Program-made: the position numbers and the translations under genes | Notes under the pieces: generated by a model | The model's database searches: none | Told to the model about the DNA's origin: nothing | The model's input: only the letters and a program-made list of their open reading frames with translations | Shown here: piece after piece, positions 35,907 through 44,758 of the stretch | How the letters are laid out: the number at the start of each line of letters is the position of its first letter | How positions within the stretch are numbered: the stretch's first letter is position 1 | Assembly: GCF_030012215.1 (NCBI RefSeq) | Contig: NZ_JASCXX010000001.1 | Coordinates: 310,001-374,000 of the forward strand | Source of the DNA: Anaerobaca lacustris | GTDB lineage: Bacteria > Planctomycetota > Phycisphaerae > Sedimentisphaerales > Anaerobacaceae | Length of the DNA: 64,000 bases | Direction of reading: 5' to 3'

Positions 35907-36674
35907 TCAGGGTGTCGATAGGCCATCCGTCGCCCGTTGCGGGAAGCCGCTGAGCATGAACTGCAGATCGTTCCCCTCGTCCTTGGGCACCGGACAGAGG
36001 AATTGCTGCTCGCGTGACATCTCGATGGTGCTGTTGTCCACCCAGCGATGGACTTCGGCGTGTCCGTCGGCATAGGCCAGGGAACTGCGCGCCCGGCTGT
36101 GCCAGATGGCCAGGGGATCGACCCATATCTTGTTCTGTGGGTCCAGAACCCACGAGCCCTTGTTCCAGCCGCGAGGGTCCGCCTCTTCGACAAAGATGTA
36201 CTTCGTCGCCGGCTGGAGGATCTGAGAGTACTTCTCGACGGGAACGTAGGTGTTCTGCCAGAGCTCGCCGTTGGCGCCGCCGGCGATGGAATAGCTTCGA
36301 AATGCGACCTGTCCGGGCACGAGCTTGCGGTGATCGGCCGGACAGCGATAGACGTCCACCTCGTTGCCCACGTAACGAAACAGTGCACCCTGACGGATGC
36401 CTTCCTTCTTGCACTCGATCAGCGTACCGACGCCGGTCGGGCCCTGGACCCAATCGTGGGCGGTCTGACCCACGTGGCCGCCGACCAGCCGGTCATCGTT
36501 GTCGTCCTTGTAGAGCAGCCAGGCAAAGGAGAGCGTCTTGAGATTTTGGACGCAGACGGCCGCTTGGGCTTGATTTCGAACGCGAACCAGGGCGGGCAGG
36601 GACAACGCCAGCAGGACGGAGATGATCGCGACAACGACCAGCAATTCTATGAGCGTTAGCCCTCTCCTTCTCAT
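35907..36674 (-). CDS. Prepilin-like protein with H-X9-DG-type C-terminal motif
   Basis: 255 residues. The N-terminus [21 protein letters not shown] is a type IV/II pseudopilin signal with the Glu at +5 and a single hydrophobic helix. The globular part (KTLSFAWLLYKDDN, YRCPADH) ends in WHSRARSSLAYADGHAEVHRW, the 'H...ADGH' processing-associated motif that occurs in large paralogous families in planctomycetes. There is no adjacent secretion or pilus gene. GAGAGG lies 7 bases before the ATG, and a good promoter is upstream. Function is unknown; it may be a minor pseudopilin assembled by a type II-like system elsewhere. Confidence 0.82.
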   Translation of the reverse strand: MRRRGLTLIELLVVVAIISVLLALSLPALVRVRNQAQAAVCVQNLKTLSFAWLLYKDDNDDRLVGGHVGQTAHDWVQGPTGVGTLIECKKEGIRQGALFRYVGNEVDVYRCPADHRKLVPGQVAFRSYSIAGGANGELWQNTYVPVEKYSQILQPATKYIFVEEADPRGWNKGSWVLDPQNKIWVDPLAIWHSRARSSLAYADGHAEVHRWVDNSTIEMSREQQFLCPVPKDEGNDLQFMLSGFPQRATDGLSTP

Positions 36675-36739
36675 CCGTAGCCTCTCTGGCGCAACTGGAG
36701 CAGCGGGACATCACATCATAGATACCACACACGCCTTTC

Positions 36740-36768
36740 ACTATACACCCCGGCCGCATGGCTGTCAA
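36740..36768 (-). promoter_or_regulatory. Promoter of the prepilin-like gene
   Basis: Minus-strand TTGACA (36768-36763), a 17-base spacer and TATAGT (36745-36740), about 65 bases before the start codon. Confidence 0.7.
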
Positions 36769-36848
36769 AGAGAAAGGCAAAAAAACCGCCCAAGATCCGT
36801 CGCAGGGGGGTGTCGGGCGTCCTGTGGCGGTCGGATGGGGGGGCAGAA

Positions 36849-38210
36849 TCAATTCCGCAGCGAGGAGATCGGCGACGGCATGCGTCCACGGCGCTGGACG
36901 AACCTGCACGTGGCGACCCCGGGCACCTTCATGACGGGGGCCGAACCGAGCAGGCCGCCAAAATGCAGGATCTCTCCAGCTTTCCTGCCGGGCGCGGGGA
37001 TGATCCGAACGCTTGTGGTCTTGTTGTTGGCGACCCCGATGGACAGTTCGTCGGCGATGATGGCCGAGATGATCTCCGGCGGCGTGTCGCCCGGGACGGC
37101 GAACATGTCCAGCCCGACCGAGCAGACGCTGGTGAGGGCTTCGAGCTTCTCCAGGCTCAGCGTCCCGTCCCGGACCGCGCGGATCATCCCTTCGTCTTCG
37201 CTGACGGGGATGAACGTGCCGCTGAGCCCGCCGACGTTGCCGGAGGCCATGGCGCCGCCTTTCTTGACGGCGTCGATCAACAGGGCCAGCGCCGCCGTCG
37301 AGCCGGGCGAGCCGATCTGGCCGACGCCCATCGCCTCGATGATCTCGGCCACGGAATCGCCGGTCGAGGTGGTCGGCGCCAGCGAGATATCGACGATGCC
37401 GAACGGAACGCCCATCAGGCCGGCCATCTCGCGGCCGATCAGTTCGCCGGCCCGGGTGATCTTGAAGACGGTCCGTTTGATCACCTCCGACAGTTGGGTC
37501 AGGTCGCAATCCGGGTTCCTCGCGACGACGTTGCGGACCACGCCGGGACCGGAGATGCCGATGTTCAGCGAGTAGTCGGGTTCGCCGATGCCGTGGTGGG
37601 CGCCGGCCATGAACGGGTTGTCCTCGGGGACGTTGGCGAAGACGGCGATCTTGGCGCAGCCGATCCCGTTTTCGGAGCGGCCGGCCAGGTCTTTGAGGAT
37701 GTGCCCCATCTTGGCGACGGCGTTCATATTGATGCCGGCGTGGGTTGAGGCGAGATTGAGGAACCCACAGACCCGCTGCGTTTTCGAGAGGGCCTCCGGG
37801 ATCGCATCAATCAGGTTCTCTTCCGCTGCCGTGGTGCCCTTCTGCACCATGGCGCCGAACCCACCCAGAAAGTCGATGCCGGCCTTCCGGGCCGCCGCAT
37901 CCAGGGCCCTGGCGAATCGCACCACCGTGGCCTTCGTCTTCGGCAGGGGCTCCAACAGCAGCGAGGCGGGGGTCACCGCGATCCGCCGGTTCGTGATGGG
38001 GATGCCGTACTTCTGGACGATCAGGTCGGCGCAGCGGTTGAGCAGTTGCCCCTTCTCGACGATCCGCTCGCGGACGCGCTGCGTCAGCGGTGCGATGTCC
38101 CGGTCCATGCAATCCTTGAGATTGATTCCCAACGTGACCGTGCGGATATCGAAGTGATGGTCCAGGGTCATTTGGACGGTTTCGTAGACTTCTTCGACGG
38201 AGATCCGCAT
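36849..38210 (-). CDS. PFL (UPF0210/DUF711) family protein
   Basis: 453 residues. Pyruvate-formate-lyase-like UPF0210 protein; N-terminus EVYETVQMTLDHHFDIRTVTLGINL, then FLGGFGAMVQKGTT, LASTHAGINMNAV and GIVDISLAPT are typical. No glycyl-radical loop is seen, as in the rest of the family. Its activity is unknown. It follows an ACT-domain gene by 2 bases, the conserved pairing in bacteria and archaea, so ACT probably senses a small ligand for it. It is last in the surE-ACT-PFL operon. Confidence 0.92.
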   Translation of the reverse strand: MRISVEEVYETVQMTLDHHFDIRTVTLGINLKDCMDRDIAPLTQRVRERIVEKGQLLNRCADLIVQKYGIPITNRRIAVTPASLLLEPLPKTKATVVRFARALDAAARKAGIDFLGGFGAMVQKGTTAAEENLIDAIPEALSKTQRVCGFLNLASTHAGINMNAVAKMGHILKDLAGRSENGIGCAKIAVFANVPEDNPFMAGAHHGIGEPDYSLNIGISGPGVVRNVVARNPDCDLTQLSEVIKRTVFKITRAGELIGREMAGLMGVPFGIVDISLAPTTSTGDSVAEIIEAMGVGQIGSPGSTAALALLIDAVKKGGAMASGNVGGLSGTFIPVSEDEGMIRAVRDGTLSLEKLEALTSVCSVGLDMFAVPGDTPPEIISAIIADELSIGVANNKTTSVRIIPAPGRKAGEILHFGGLLGSAPVMKVPGVATCRFVQRRGRMPSPISSLRN

Positions 38211-38212
38211 CG

Positions 38213-38503
38213 CTACACCCTGTGCATGGCCTTGAAGATGTTCTCATCCTGGATCGTGATCTTCAGGGCCATTTCCCTGCCGACCCTGTCCAGATGCGCC
38301 TTGATCTTGTCCATGCCGATCGCGGCCTCGGCGATATCGACGGCCATCGTCATCACGAACGTGTCTTCGAGGATCTTCTGGTTGATGTCGACGATGTTGA
38401 TACCGGCCCGGGCCATCACCGTGGCCAGCCTGGCGACGATGCCGACCTTGTCGACGCCGGTGACGGTGACGATGCAGATTTGCGATGCCTTCTCCTGCGT
38501 CAT
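38213..38503 (-). CDS. ACT domain protein (UPF0237)
   Basis: 96 residues forming a single ACT domain: CIVTVTGVDKVGIVARLATVMA, then NIVDINQKIL. ACT domains bind amino acids or other small molecules. Partner of the PFL-family protein, from which it is separated by two bases, and it overlaps the end of surE by 4 bases, implying translational coupling of all three. Confidence 0.9.
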   Translation of the reverse strand: MTQEKASQICIVTVTGVDKVGIVARLATVMARAGINIVDINQKILEDTFVMTMAVDIAEAAIGMDKIKAHLDRVGREMALKITIQDENIFKAMHRV

Positions 38504-39276
38504 AGCGTTCCTCTCGATCTGTGGCGGGCGTCGTTGCTGAACTGCGACTTCATCGGTTCGATCTTCGCGTGGTCGGTCATGTCGGGTCGCAGCGGGGTCA
38601 CCGTGATGAATCCCTCGGCCAGGGCCGTCGTATCGACGGGCAACAGCTCCCGTCGGTGTCCTCCTCCGGCCAACTGGAAGAGCGTCCTGGCCTCGTCGTC
38701 GCCCTGGGGGATGTAGTATTCGTGGAAACCGCTCGTGGCCTGTGCGACCACGCGAATCCCCTTAGGGTCACCACGCGACAGGAGGGGAACATTGACGTTG
38801 ATCACATCCCGCGCTTTCAGCGGTCCGAGTCTCTCCAGCACGTCGATGCAGTGCTCGGCGGCCCCGTCGAAATCCATCTCCTTCTCGGCGGCCAGGCTCA
38901 TCGCTACCGAGGGAATGCCCAGGAACGCCGCTTCCATCGCGGCCGCGACGGTGCCGGAGTAGTAGACGTTGATGCCGACATTGGCCCCGTTGTTGATTCC
39001 GGCTACGACCAGGTCGATCGGGTCCTTATGAAGTTGTATCACAGCCAGCTTCACGCAGTCGGCCGGCGAGCCGTAGACGGCGAAGCCGGAGAACAGGCCG
39101 CCGATGTCCGCCTTCGCGCAGGCGAGAGGCTCGAAGAACGTCACCGCGTGACTGGCCCCGGACTGGCTGTCCGCGGGTGCCACCACCAGGACCTCGCCGA
39201 GATGGATGAGCTGTTTGTAGATCGCCGCCAGACCCGGGGCGAAGATCCCATCGTCGTTTGTCAGCAAGATGCGCAT
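38500..39276 (-). CDS. surE: 5'/3'-nucleotidase SurE
   Basis: 258 residues. Metal-dependent nucleoside monophosphate phosphatase. The DD pair at 8-9 (LLTNDDG), the SQSGASHAVT loop, GSPADCVK and AGINNGANVGINVYYSGTVAAAMEA are diagnostic. The start codon has no visible ribosome site, unlike most neighbours, so translation may depend on a leaderless or very short transcript. First gene of the surE-ACT-PFL operon; divergent from the NAD(P)HX epimerase. Confidence 0.93.
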   Translation of the reverse strand: MRILLTNDDGIFAPGLAAIYKQLIHLGEVLVVAPADSQSGASHAVTFFEPLACAKADIGGLFSGFAVYGSPADCVKLAVIQLHKDPIDLVVAGINNGANVGINVYYSGTVAAAMEAAFLGIPSVAMSLAAEKEMDFDGAAEHCIDVLERLGPLKARDVINVNVPLLSRGDPKGIRVVAQATSGFHEYYIPQGDDEARTLFQLAGGGHRRELLPVDTTALAEGFITVTPLRPDMTDHAKIEPMKSQFSNDARHRSRGTL

Positions 39277-39466
39277 CAGTACAAGACCGAGAAATACCCA
39301 CGAAACCTATCCTGCGCCGAAACCGAACGTCGGCGCGGCCTACGCGCGTCGAATCAGAGCCCCGAGTCGCGCGGAGCGGGGCGCATTGTACCGATCCCGC
39401 CCGGGCCTGTCAATTTGCCCCGAGCCCACGCGGCGACGACGCGAGAGTCGTGCGGACGGTGCCGGC

Positions 39467-39496
39467 TTGACGATGGCGGTGCGACGCCGGTATAAA
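39467..39496 (+). promoter_or_regulatory. Promoter overlapping the start of the NAD(P)HX epimerase gene
   Basis: TTGACG (39467-39472), an 18-base spacer and TATAAA (39491-39496). Transcription should start close to 39503, exactly at the first ATG. So either the mRNA is leaderless from that ATG or translation begins 36 bases later at 39539. Confidence 0.65.
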
Positions 39497-39502
39497 CCGG
39501 GC

Positions 39503-40204
39503 ATGGACAACAATACAGCACGTCAAGAGCCTCGTGTGATGAGTCGCGATCAAGTGCGGTCGGTGGATCGTTGGGCAATCGAACAAATCGGCCTGCCGGG
39601 GATTGCGCTGATGGAGAACGCCGGACGCACTTGCGCCGAGTTCATCATGGACAGGCTCGGTCGCAAGGCGATGTGCCGCATCTGTATCTTCTGTGGGACG
39701 GGCAACAACGGCGGCGACGGGTACGTCATCGCACGCCACCTGCGCAACGCCGGCCATACGGTGCATGTGGTCCTTTGCGGTGATCGCGAGAAGGTCCGCG
39801 GCGACGCCCGGATCAACCTTGACGTTCTCGGCGCGCTGGGCGAGGACATCCGGCAACTGGACCCGGGCCGTGCGGATATGCCCGGCCTTGTGGCATCGCT
39901 GGCCCAGGGGGCGGACATGGTTGTTGACGCGCTGTTCGGGACGGGTCTGCAAGGGCCGCTGCGCGAGGACTACCGCATGCTTGTCGAGGCGATCAATGCG
40001 CTGGCTGCCCCGGTTCTGGCGGTGGATATCCCCTCCGGGCTCGACTGCGACACGGGTCGGCCCCTCGGTGCCGCGGTCCGGGCCGACTGGACGATGACTT
40101 TCGTGGCGGTCAAGAAGGGGTTCCTCGCGTGTTCGGACGCCGGGGAATACACCGGAGAGGTCCACGTGGCTTCCATCGGCATTGAGCCGAGGACAACCAC
40201 ATAG
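39503..40204 (+). CDS. nnrE: NAD(P)H-hydrate epimerase (YjeF N-terminal domain)
   Basis: 233 residues from the first ATG, or 221 from ATG 39539. It epimerises damaged R-NAD(P)HX so that the dehydratase can repair it. GLPGIALMENAGR, CGTGNNGGDGYVIAR, DALFGTGLQG and AVDIPSGLDCDTG cover the family core. The ADP/ATP-dependent dehydratase domain that is fused in many bacteria is missing, so NnrD must be separate. The start at 39539 (MSRDQVRSVDRWAIE) agrees best with the family's usual length, while the promoter position allows a leaderless start at 39503. Confidence 0.88.
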   Translation: MDNNTARQEPRVMSRDQVRSVDRWAIEQIGLPGIALMENAGRTCAEFIMDRLGRKAMCRICIFCGTGNNGGDGYVIARHLRNAGHTVHVVLCGDREKVRGDARINLDVLGALGEDIRQLDPGRADMPGLVASLAQGADMVVDALFGTGLQGPLREDYRMLVEAINALAAPVLAVDIPSGLDCDTGRPLGAAVRADWTMTFVAVKKGFLACSDAGEYTGEVHVASIGIEPRTTT

Positions 40205-40292
40205 AGCGAACGCTCTGCCACAACGACGGTCGGAGAAACCCGACCTTCGGGCCATGCCGCTACGCTACGGGGTACAGCGGATCGCCTTCCAA

Positions 40293-41765
40293 TCAGAATG
40301 CGCCGGGCTTGCCGATGTAGTTCTCGTAGCCGATGAGGTAGAGGAACCGGTCGAACGTGAACACCGGGATGTAGAACGCCTGGGCCTGTTGCCGGACCTG
40401 GTCGTAGTATTCCCGCCGCTGACGGGCCGCGTCATACTTGTCCCGCAACGTTGGGTCGCTTGCCAGGTCGTCGAAGCTCGGCTCGCGCGGGACTTGCGGT
40501 TCCGTGCCGAGAATGACGAAGTCAGTCTTGGCCGAGACGTCATCGGACGTGGCGCCACCCCATCGCTGAATCAGGTCTGCGATTCGGGTTCTCGCGTCGT
40601 AGGTCGGCTGTCCCTTGCCGGTCAGGTCGAAATCGCCGGCGATCACGAAGTGATTCTTCTTGCCCGCGTCCCAGATCAGGTTGGCGACGATGTCGTCGGT
40701 CGCAATCGGGTTCCTCCTCTCGGACGACAGGATTCTGGCGGTGGAGGTGGTCTTGCCGATGGCGAACACCTCGATCTGGGCCTTGGGCTTGCTGTCTCTG
40801 GGCACGCCGGACGCCTTGTCGTACACCGAGAACGTCAGGCCGCGATAGATGCGATCATCCGAGCCCAGGTTGATGTGGACGATGCCGCTCGCCTCATCCA
40901 CCAGGATGATCCTGCCGTCGGGCTTGTGGGCCGGGGCCTCCGGGTCGGGCGACGGCTGGATCTTGGCGACGTCCGTCAAGGCGCCGCTCAGTCGCTGCTG
41001 GGCGATCTCGAGCTCGGCCTGTGTCTTGATCAGGTCCTGATTCAACTGTCGCGACAGGGCCCGCTCCTCCTCCAACTGCCGGAGGATGTTGGCGGCACGC
41101 TGTTCGGAGCTCTGCTCGAGCAACGCACGCAGGTCATCGTAGTCGGCCTTGGTCTGCTGGACCTGAAGCTCGTATTCGCCGATCCTGGCGTTGAGATCGT
41201 CCGCCGTCTGCTGCCACAGTTCGGTTGCGTCGGTGAATTCCTGCTGGAGCTTCTGGAACTGCTGTGTCCTGGCGTCGAGCTGCTCGGAGGTCTGCCTGAC
41301 CTTTGCCACCAGATCGCTCGCCATGGACCTCCACGACACCCGGTTCGGATCGGCCAGATCGGGCTCGGCGGCGTTGGGGTCGGGGGCCCCGATGTTGATA
41401 TGCGGGCGCGCCTGCTCGACGAGAGACCGGAATGCGTTGGTGGCCTGTCCCACGTTCACTTCGGCGCTGGTGACCTGGATCGGGCGGCCCACGATCAGGG
41501 CGACGACCCGGTTGTAGTACTCGACCATGCTGCCGAGGTTGGTCTGGCCGGGAAGTCTCGTTCCAACGATGTCTCCGACGCGCCGCACTTCATCGGCCGA
41601 GGCCATCCTGCTCAACTCGCTCTGCGCCTCCTGGGTGGTGGTGCGCAGTTCTTCGGCCTTCACGTAGTAGATGACCGCAGCCGTCGTCGCGATGATGAAC
41701 AGCCCGACGAAGGTGATCAGCGTATAGAGCATGGCATTGCTTTGACGTCTCTTACCTGGCGGCAT
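40293..41765 (-). CDS. Membrane-anchored coiled-coil protein with FlgT-like and BRCT-like C-terminal parts
   Basis: 490 residues. One N-terminal membrane helix (about 12-35) suggests the rest is extracytoplasmic or at least membrane-tethered. A Gln/Glu-rich coiled coil follows (about 40-265). Next is a small beta domain (about 275-365; ILVDEASGIVHINLGSDD, then YRGLTFSVYDK) that resembles the C-terminal domain of flagellar FlgT. The end (about 370-485) reads like a BRCT domain: HFVIAGDFDL, IQRWGGATSDDVSAKTDFVILG, and a late Phe/Tyr-rich helix (PVFTFDRFLYLIGY). I do not recognise a named family. GAGGAG precedes the ATG. It is convergent with nnrE. Domain calls were made by eye and the topology is inferred. 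Confidence 0.7.
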   Translation of the reverse strand: MPPGKRRQSNAMLYTLITFVGLFIIATTAAVIYYVKAEELRTTTQEAQSELSRMASADEVRRVGDIVGTRLPGQTNLGSMVEYYNRVVALIVGRPIQVTSAEVNVGQATNAFRSLVEQARPHINIGAPDPNAAEPDLADPNRVSWRSMASDLVAKVRQTSEQLDARTQQFQKLQQEFTDATELWQQTADDLNARIGEYELQVQQTKADYDDLRALLEQSSEQRAANILRQLEEERALSRQLNQDLIKTQAELEIAQQRLSGALTDVAKIQPSPDPEAPAHKPDGRIILVDEASGIVHINLGSDDRIYRGLTFSVYDKASGVPRDSKPKAQIEVFAIGKTTSTARILSSERRNPIATDDIVANLIWDAGKKNHFVIAGDFDLTGKGQPTYDARTRIADLIQRWGGATSDDVSAKTDFVILGTEPQVPREPSFDDLASDPTLRDKYDAARQRREYYDQVRQQAQAFYIPVFTFDRFLYLIGYENYIGKPGAF

Positions 41766-41817
41766 AACAAGACTCCTCGGAACACGAAAAATCGCCCATA
41801 GGCACCAATTTCACCAT

Positions 41818-41846
41818 ATTATCGCCTTTGATCGCGCTGTAGTCAA
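41818..41846 (-). promoter_or_regulatory. Promoter of the coiled-coil/BRCT-like gene
   Basis: Minus-strand TTGACT (41846-41841), a 17-base spacer and GATAAT (41823-41818), about 50 bases before the start codon. Confidence 0.65.
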
Positions 41847-41899
41847 GAAAAAAGAACTCCGCGGGACCGGGCAATGTTGACGGTTGCGAGAGGGCGTTA

Positions 41900-42580
41900 C
41901 TATCGGACCAAAAGACTCGGCAAATCCTCGATCCGGCCGGTTTCCAGGGTTGCCCTGGCGTCCGGCTGGTCGCTCGATTCACGATGAAGTCGCCGTGGAC
42001 GCAGGACCCGGATGGTCAGCATGCCCAGCCGGTTGGGGGCGATGAAATCCTTCTCTTCGTTATCACCGACATAGGCCATTCGGTCCGGCGCGGTCGCCAG
42101 GATTTGGGCCAGCCTTTCGAAGCCCGCCGGCGAGGGCTTCCAGAAGGCCCGCCCCAAATCCTCGGTGTAGACGATCGCCTCGAGGCGGGGCTCGATGCCG
42201 AGGGCCTGAACCTTCAGCCGCTGAGCCGGCAGGAACCCATCGGTCAGCAGGGCGAGCGTATACCGGTCCGTGAGGGCGTCGAGCGTGCGGCGACTGTCGG
42301 ACGGCAACGCGATGTCGGGTCGGTGATTTCGATAGACCTCGACGAGCTGGGTGATCCGATGCTCGTCGTAGGCGATGCCGAGTTCGTCCAGGGCCGCGTT
42401 GAACGTGCGCATCCGATTGCCGGCCAGGAAGTGCCTCCAGAGGCACGCGAAAGCGTCGTCGGCGCAGGGGCACGTCGAGAAGGTGACGATGAACCGCGCC
42501 ACGGCCGCCAGCCCGCTGCGGCAGTAGTCGATCTCGTCATAGAGCGTATCGTCCAGATCGAAGACGACAGTGGTGATCAT
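41900..42580 (-). CDS. HAD-superfamily hydrolase
   Basis: 226 residues. Haloacid dehalogenase-like phosphatase: motif I VVFDLDDTLYDE (Asp8, Asp10), motif II LLTDG, motif III lysine in FWKPSPAGFE, and motif IV YVGDNEEKDF. The helical cap is type C1. AAAGGG precedes ATG 42580; the longer frame to 42694 is rejected. The substrate cannot be predicted; nucleotide or sugar-phosphate phosphatase is likely. Confidence 0.88.
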   Translation of the reverse strand: MITTVVFDLDDTLYDEIDYCRSGLAAVARFIVTFSTCPCADDAFACLWRHFLAGNRMRTFNAALDELGIAYDEHRITQLVEVYRNHRPDIALPSDSRRTLDALTDRYTLALLTDGFLPAQRLKVQALGIEPRLEAIVYTEDLGRAFWKPSPAGFERLAQILATAPDRMAYVGDNEEKDFIAPNRLGMLTIRVLRPRRLHRESSDQPDARATLETGRIEDLPSLLVR

Positions 42581-42622
42581 CCCGAATCCCTTTTCGTGAC
42601 GTGAAGAAGCGGCCCAGGGACG

Positions 42623-42651
42623 TATACAACCGCCGAGGCGGCCGATATAAT
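42623..42651 (+). promoter_or_regulatory. Promoter of the UbiA-family gene
   Basis: TATACA (42623-42628), a 17-base spacer and a perfect TATAAT (42646-42651), about 95 bases before the start codon. Divergent HAD gene on the other side. Confidence 0.5.
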
Positions 42652-42752
42652 CTACCTCGCCAAGCCAAGGTTGTCGATCAAAACACGGTGTCACATGGCA
42701 GCGGGGACCTCAGAGGATGCGGGAGTGTTCCGTTGTCGCGGAAAGGTCGTCG

Positions 42753-43682
42753 ATGGAGTTGTTGCGGCTGTTACGTCCCGTTCATTGGATCAAGAATCTG
42801 TTTGTCTTCGCGGCCCTGGTCTTCAGCCGGCAGCTCCTGGGGCCGCTGGACGAGACGCTCCTGGACGTGGCGAAGGTCGTCGGGGCCTTCTGGTGCTTCT
42901 CTCTGGCCGCTTCGGCGATGTACGTTCTGAACGACATCGTGGACCGCCGGGCCGACAGCATTCACCCCGAACGTCGCAATCGCCCTCTCGCGGCCGGCCG
43001 GGTGACGGTCGCCGGTGCGCTGATGGTGGCAGCCGGCTGTGCCGTGTTGTCGCTGGCGGGCGCCCTGGCCCTGTCGCGGGCGCTGGCGGTGATCGTCCTG
43101 GAGTACATGGGCCTGACGATTCTCTACTCGGTGGCGCTGAAGCGCGTGATGATCGTCGATTGCATCGTCATCGCCGTCGGCTTCGTTCTCCGCGCGGTGG
43201 CGGGGGCCGTGGTGATCGGGGTGTCGATCTCGCCCTGGCTGGTGATCTGCACCTTCGCGCTGTGCCTGTTCCTGGCGTTCAGCAAGCGGCGCGGGGAGAT
43301 CGCCCAGCTCCAGGAAAACAGCGAGGCCTTTCGCAAGACCCTGGGCGAGTACACCCCCGAGCTTCTGGCTCACATGCTCGACGTGACCAGCGTGCTGGCG
43401 GTGACGTGTTTCCTGCTGTATGCGATGGACTACCGCACGAAAGAGCTGTTCGGAACGAACAACCTCGTTTACACGACCCCTCTGGTGCTGTATTGTATCT
43501 TTCGGTTCAGTGCCCTGACCCAGAAGGGGGTGTACTCCGATCCGGTGCGTTTGATCCTTCACGATCGACCATTCCAGCTTGGGATGTTGCTCTGGGTGCT
43601 GCTGTGCATTGGGATCGTCTACGGGATCGGGATCGGTCAGCGACTCGGGACGTTGGGCTTTGGGTGGGTGTTCCTCGTGTAG
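42753..43682 (+). CDS. UbiA-family prenyltransferase, decaprenyl-phosphate phosphoribosyltransferase-like
   Basis: 309-residue polytopic membrane enzyme with about eight or nine helices. The N-terminus LLRPVHWIKNLFVFAALVFS and the first Asp motif NDIVDRRADSIHPERRNRPLAAG (about 60-80) match the branch of UbiA that makes decaprenylphosphoryl-phosphoribose (Rv3806c type) more than the 4-hydroxybenzoate branch. A second motif is LKRVMIVDC. Product could be an arabinose/ribose donor for cell-envelope polymers. AAAGG stands 7 bases before the ATG. It precedes a pseudouridine synthase gene by 32 bases. Confidence 0.82.
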   Translation: MELLRLLRPVHWIKNLFVFAALVFSRQLLGPLDETLLDVAKVVGAFWCFSLAASAMYVLNDIVDRRADSIHPERRNRPLAAGRVTVAGALMVAAGCAVLSLAGALALSRALAVIVLEYMGLTILYSVALKRVMIVDCIVIAVGFVLRAVAGAVVIGVSISPWLVICTFALCLFLAFSKRRGEIAQLQENSEAFRKTLGEYTPELLAHMLDVTSVLAVTCFLLYAMDYRTKELFGTNNLVYTTPLVLYCIFRFSALTQKGVYSDPVRLILHDRPFQLGMLLWVLLCIGIVYGIGIGQRLGTLGFGWVFLV

Positions 43683-43714
43683 ATCAAGGGCGATGGGCTT
43701 GTGGGTGACGGACG

Positions 43715-44467
43715 ATGGCAAGAGAACGACTGCAAAAGGTGATGGCTTCGGCCGGCGTGGCCTCTCGCAGAGAGTGCGAGGAGTTGATTCTGGCCGGCGT
43801 GGTGCGGGTCAACGGCCGGCAGGTCGATTCGCTGCCGGCGTTCGCCGATCCCGATACGGACGCGATTTCCGTCGACGGACGACGTCTCAAGCCGCCTCAG
43901 CGCGTGTACTTCGCGCTGAACAAACCCAAAGGCGTGATCTGTACGAACCGCGACCCCCAGGGGCGCAAGGTCGCAGTCGATCTGGTCCAATGTTCCCAAC
44001 GGATCTTCTGTATCGGCCGTCTGGATGCCGACACCACGGGGCTGATCGTCCTGACCAACGACGCGGAGTTGACCAACCGCCTGACCCATCCACGGTACAA
44101 GGTGCCCAAGACCTACATTGCGACGATCAAGGGGCGGCTTGATGCCGATGCTGTGCAACGTCTCAAGCGGGGCATCTGGCTCGCTGAGGGTAAGACGGGA
44201 AAGGCGGCGGTCAAGGTGCTCAAGGCCGGCCACAAGGAGTCGGCGGTCGAGATCACTATCAGCCAGGGGCTCAACCGGCAGGTCCGCCGGATGCTGGCGA
44301 ACGTCGGGGTCCCGGTCAAGAGCCTTAAGCGGACTCGCATCGGCAAGCTCAAGCTCGGCCCCCTCCCTTCAGGTCAATACCGGCCCCTGTCCAAGGCGGA
44401 AATCGCATCATTGAAGCGAGAATCGGCCGCAACGACCAAGGCGTCCAATCGAGCATCGCGGGCATAG
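43715..44467 (+). CDS. rluB: RsuA/RluB-family pseudouridine synthase
   Basis: 250 residues. An N-terminal S4 RNA-binding domain (about 1-55; ERLQKVMASAGVASRRECE) precedes the catalytic domain with GRLDADTTGLIVLTND (Asp near 104), and QGLNRQVRRMLANVG. RsuA-family enzymes modify uridine in 16S (516) or 23S rRNA (2605). I favour RluB-like on general pattern, but RsuA versus RluB cannot be settled by eye. A basic C-tail of about 20 residues is common in these proteins. Confidence 0.88.
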   Translation: MARERLQKVMASAGVASRRECEELILAGVVRVNGRQVDSLPAFADPDTDAISVDGRRLKPPQRVYFALNKPKGVICTNRDPQGRKVAVDLVQCSQRIFCIGRLDADTTGLIVLTNDAELTNRLTHPRYKVPKTYIATIKGRLDADAVQRLKRGIWLAEGKTGKAAVKVLKAGHKESAVEITISQGLNRQVRRMLANVGVPVKSLKRTRIGKLKLGPLPSGQYRPLSKAEIASLKRESAATTKASNRASRA

Positions 44468-44688
44468 ACGAGTTTGCCGGGCGGCCCGATCGCGGACCCG
44501 AGTTTTCGCGTCTCATAATGGCTGATTCTGCGCCCTGACGGAGCGGTGGAGGGCAGGGCTCGTTTCGTCTCCTTGGAGGTTTCCTCTATTCTGCCAGTTG
44601 CGTACGACCGATTTATCCGGTCGTTCTCGCCCCCTTGTGGACCGCCCCGGACGCGAGAAGGGAAATTCTCCCCCCATAGATGAAGTCA

Positions 44689-44717
44689 TTGCATGGGACG
44701 GACGTTATTGATAATAT
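44689..44717 (+). promoter_or_regulatory. Promoter of the chorismatase/Rid-like gene
   Basis: TTGCAT (44689-44694), a 17-base spacer and TAATAT (44712-44717), about 40 bases before the start codon. The gap 44468-44688 has no gene; it includes a small CGACCG/CGGTCG hairpin. Confidence 0.45.
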
Positions 44718-44758
44718 GGATAATTTCATTTGATGCGATCCAGTCTGGATAAGGAGTT

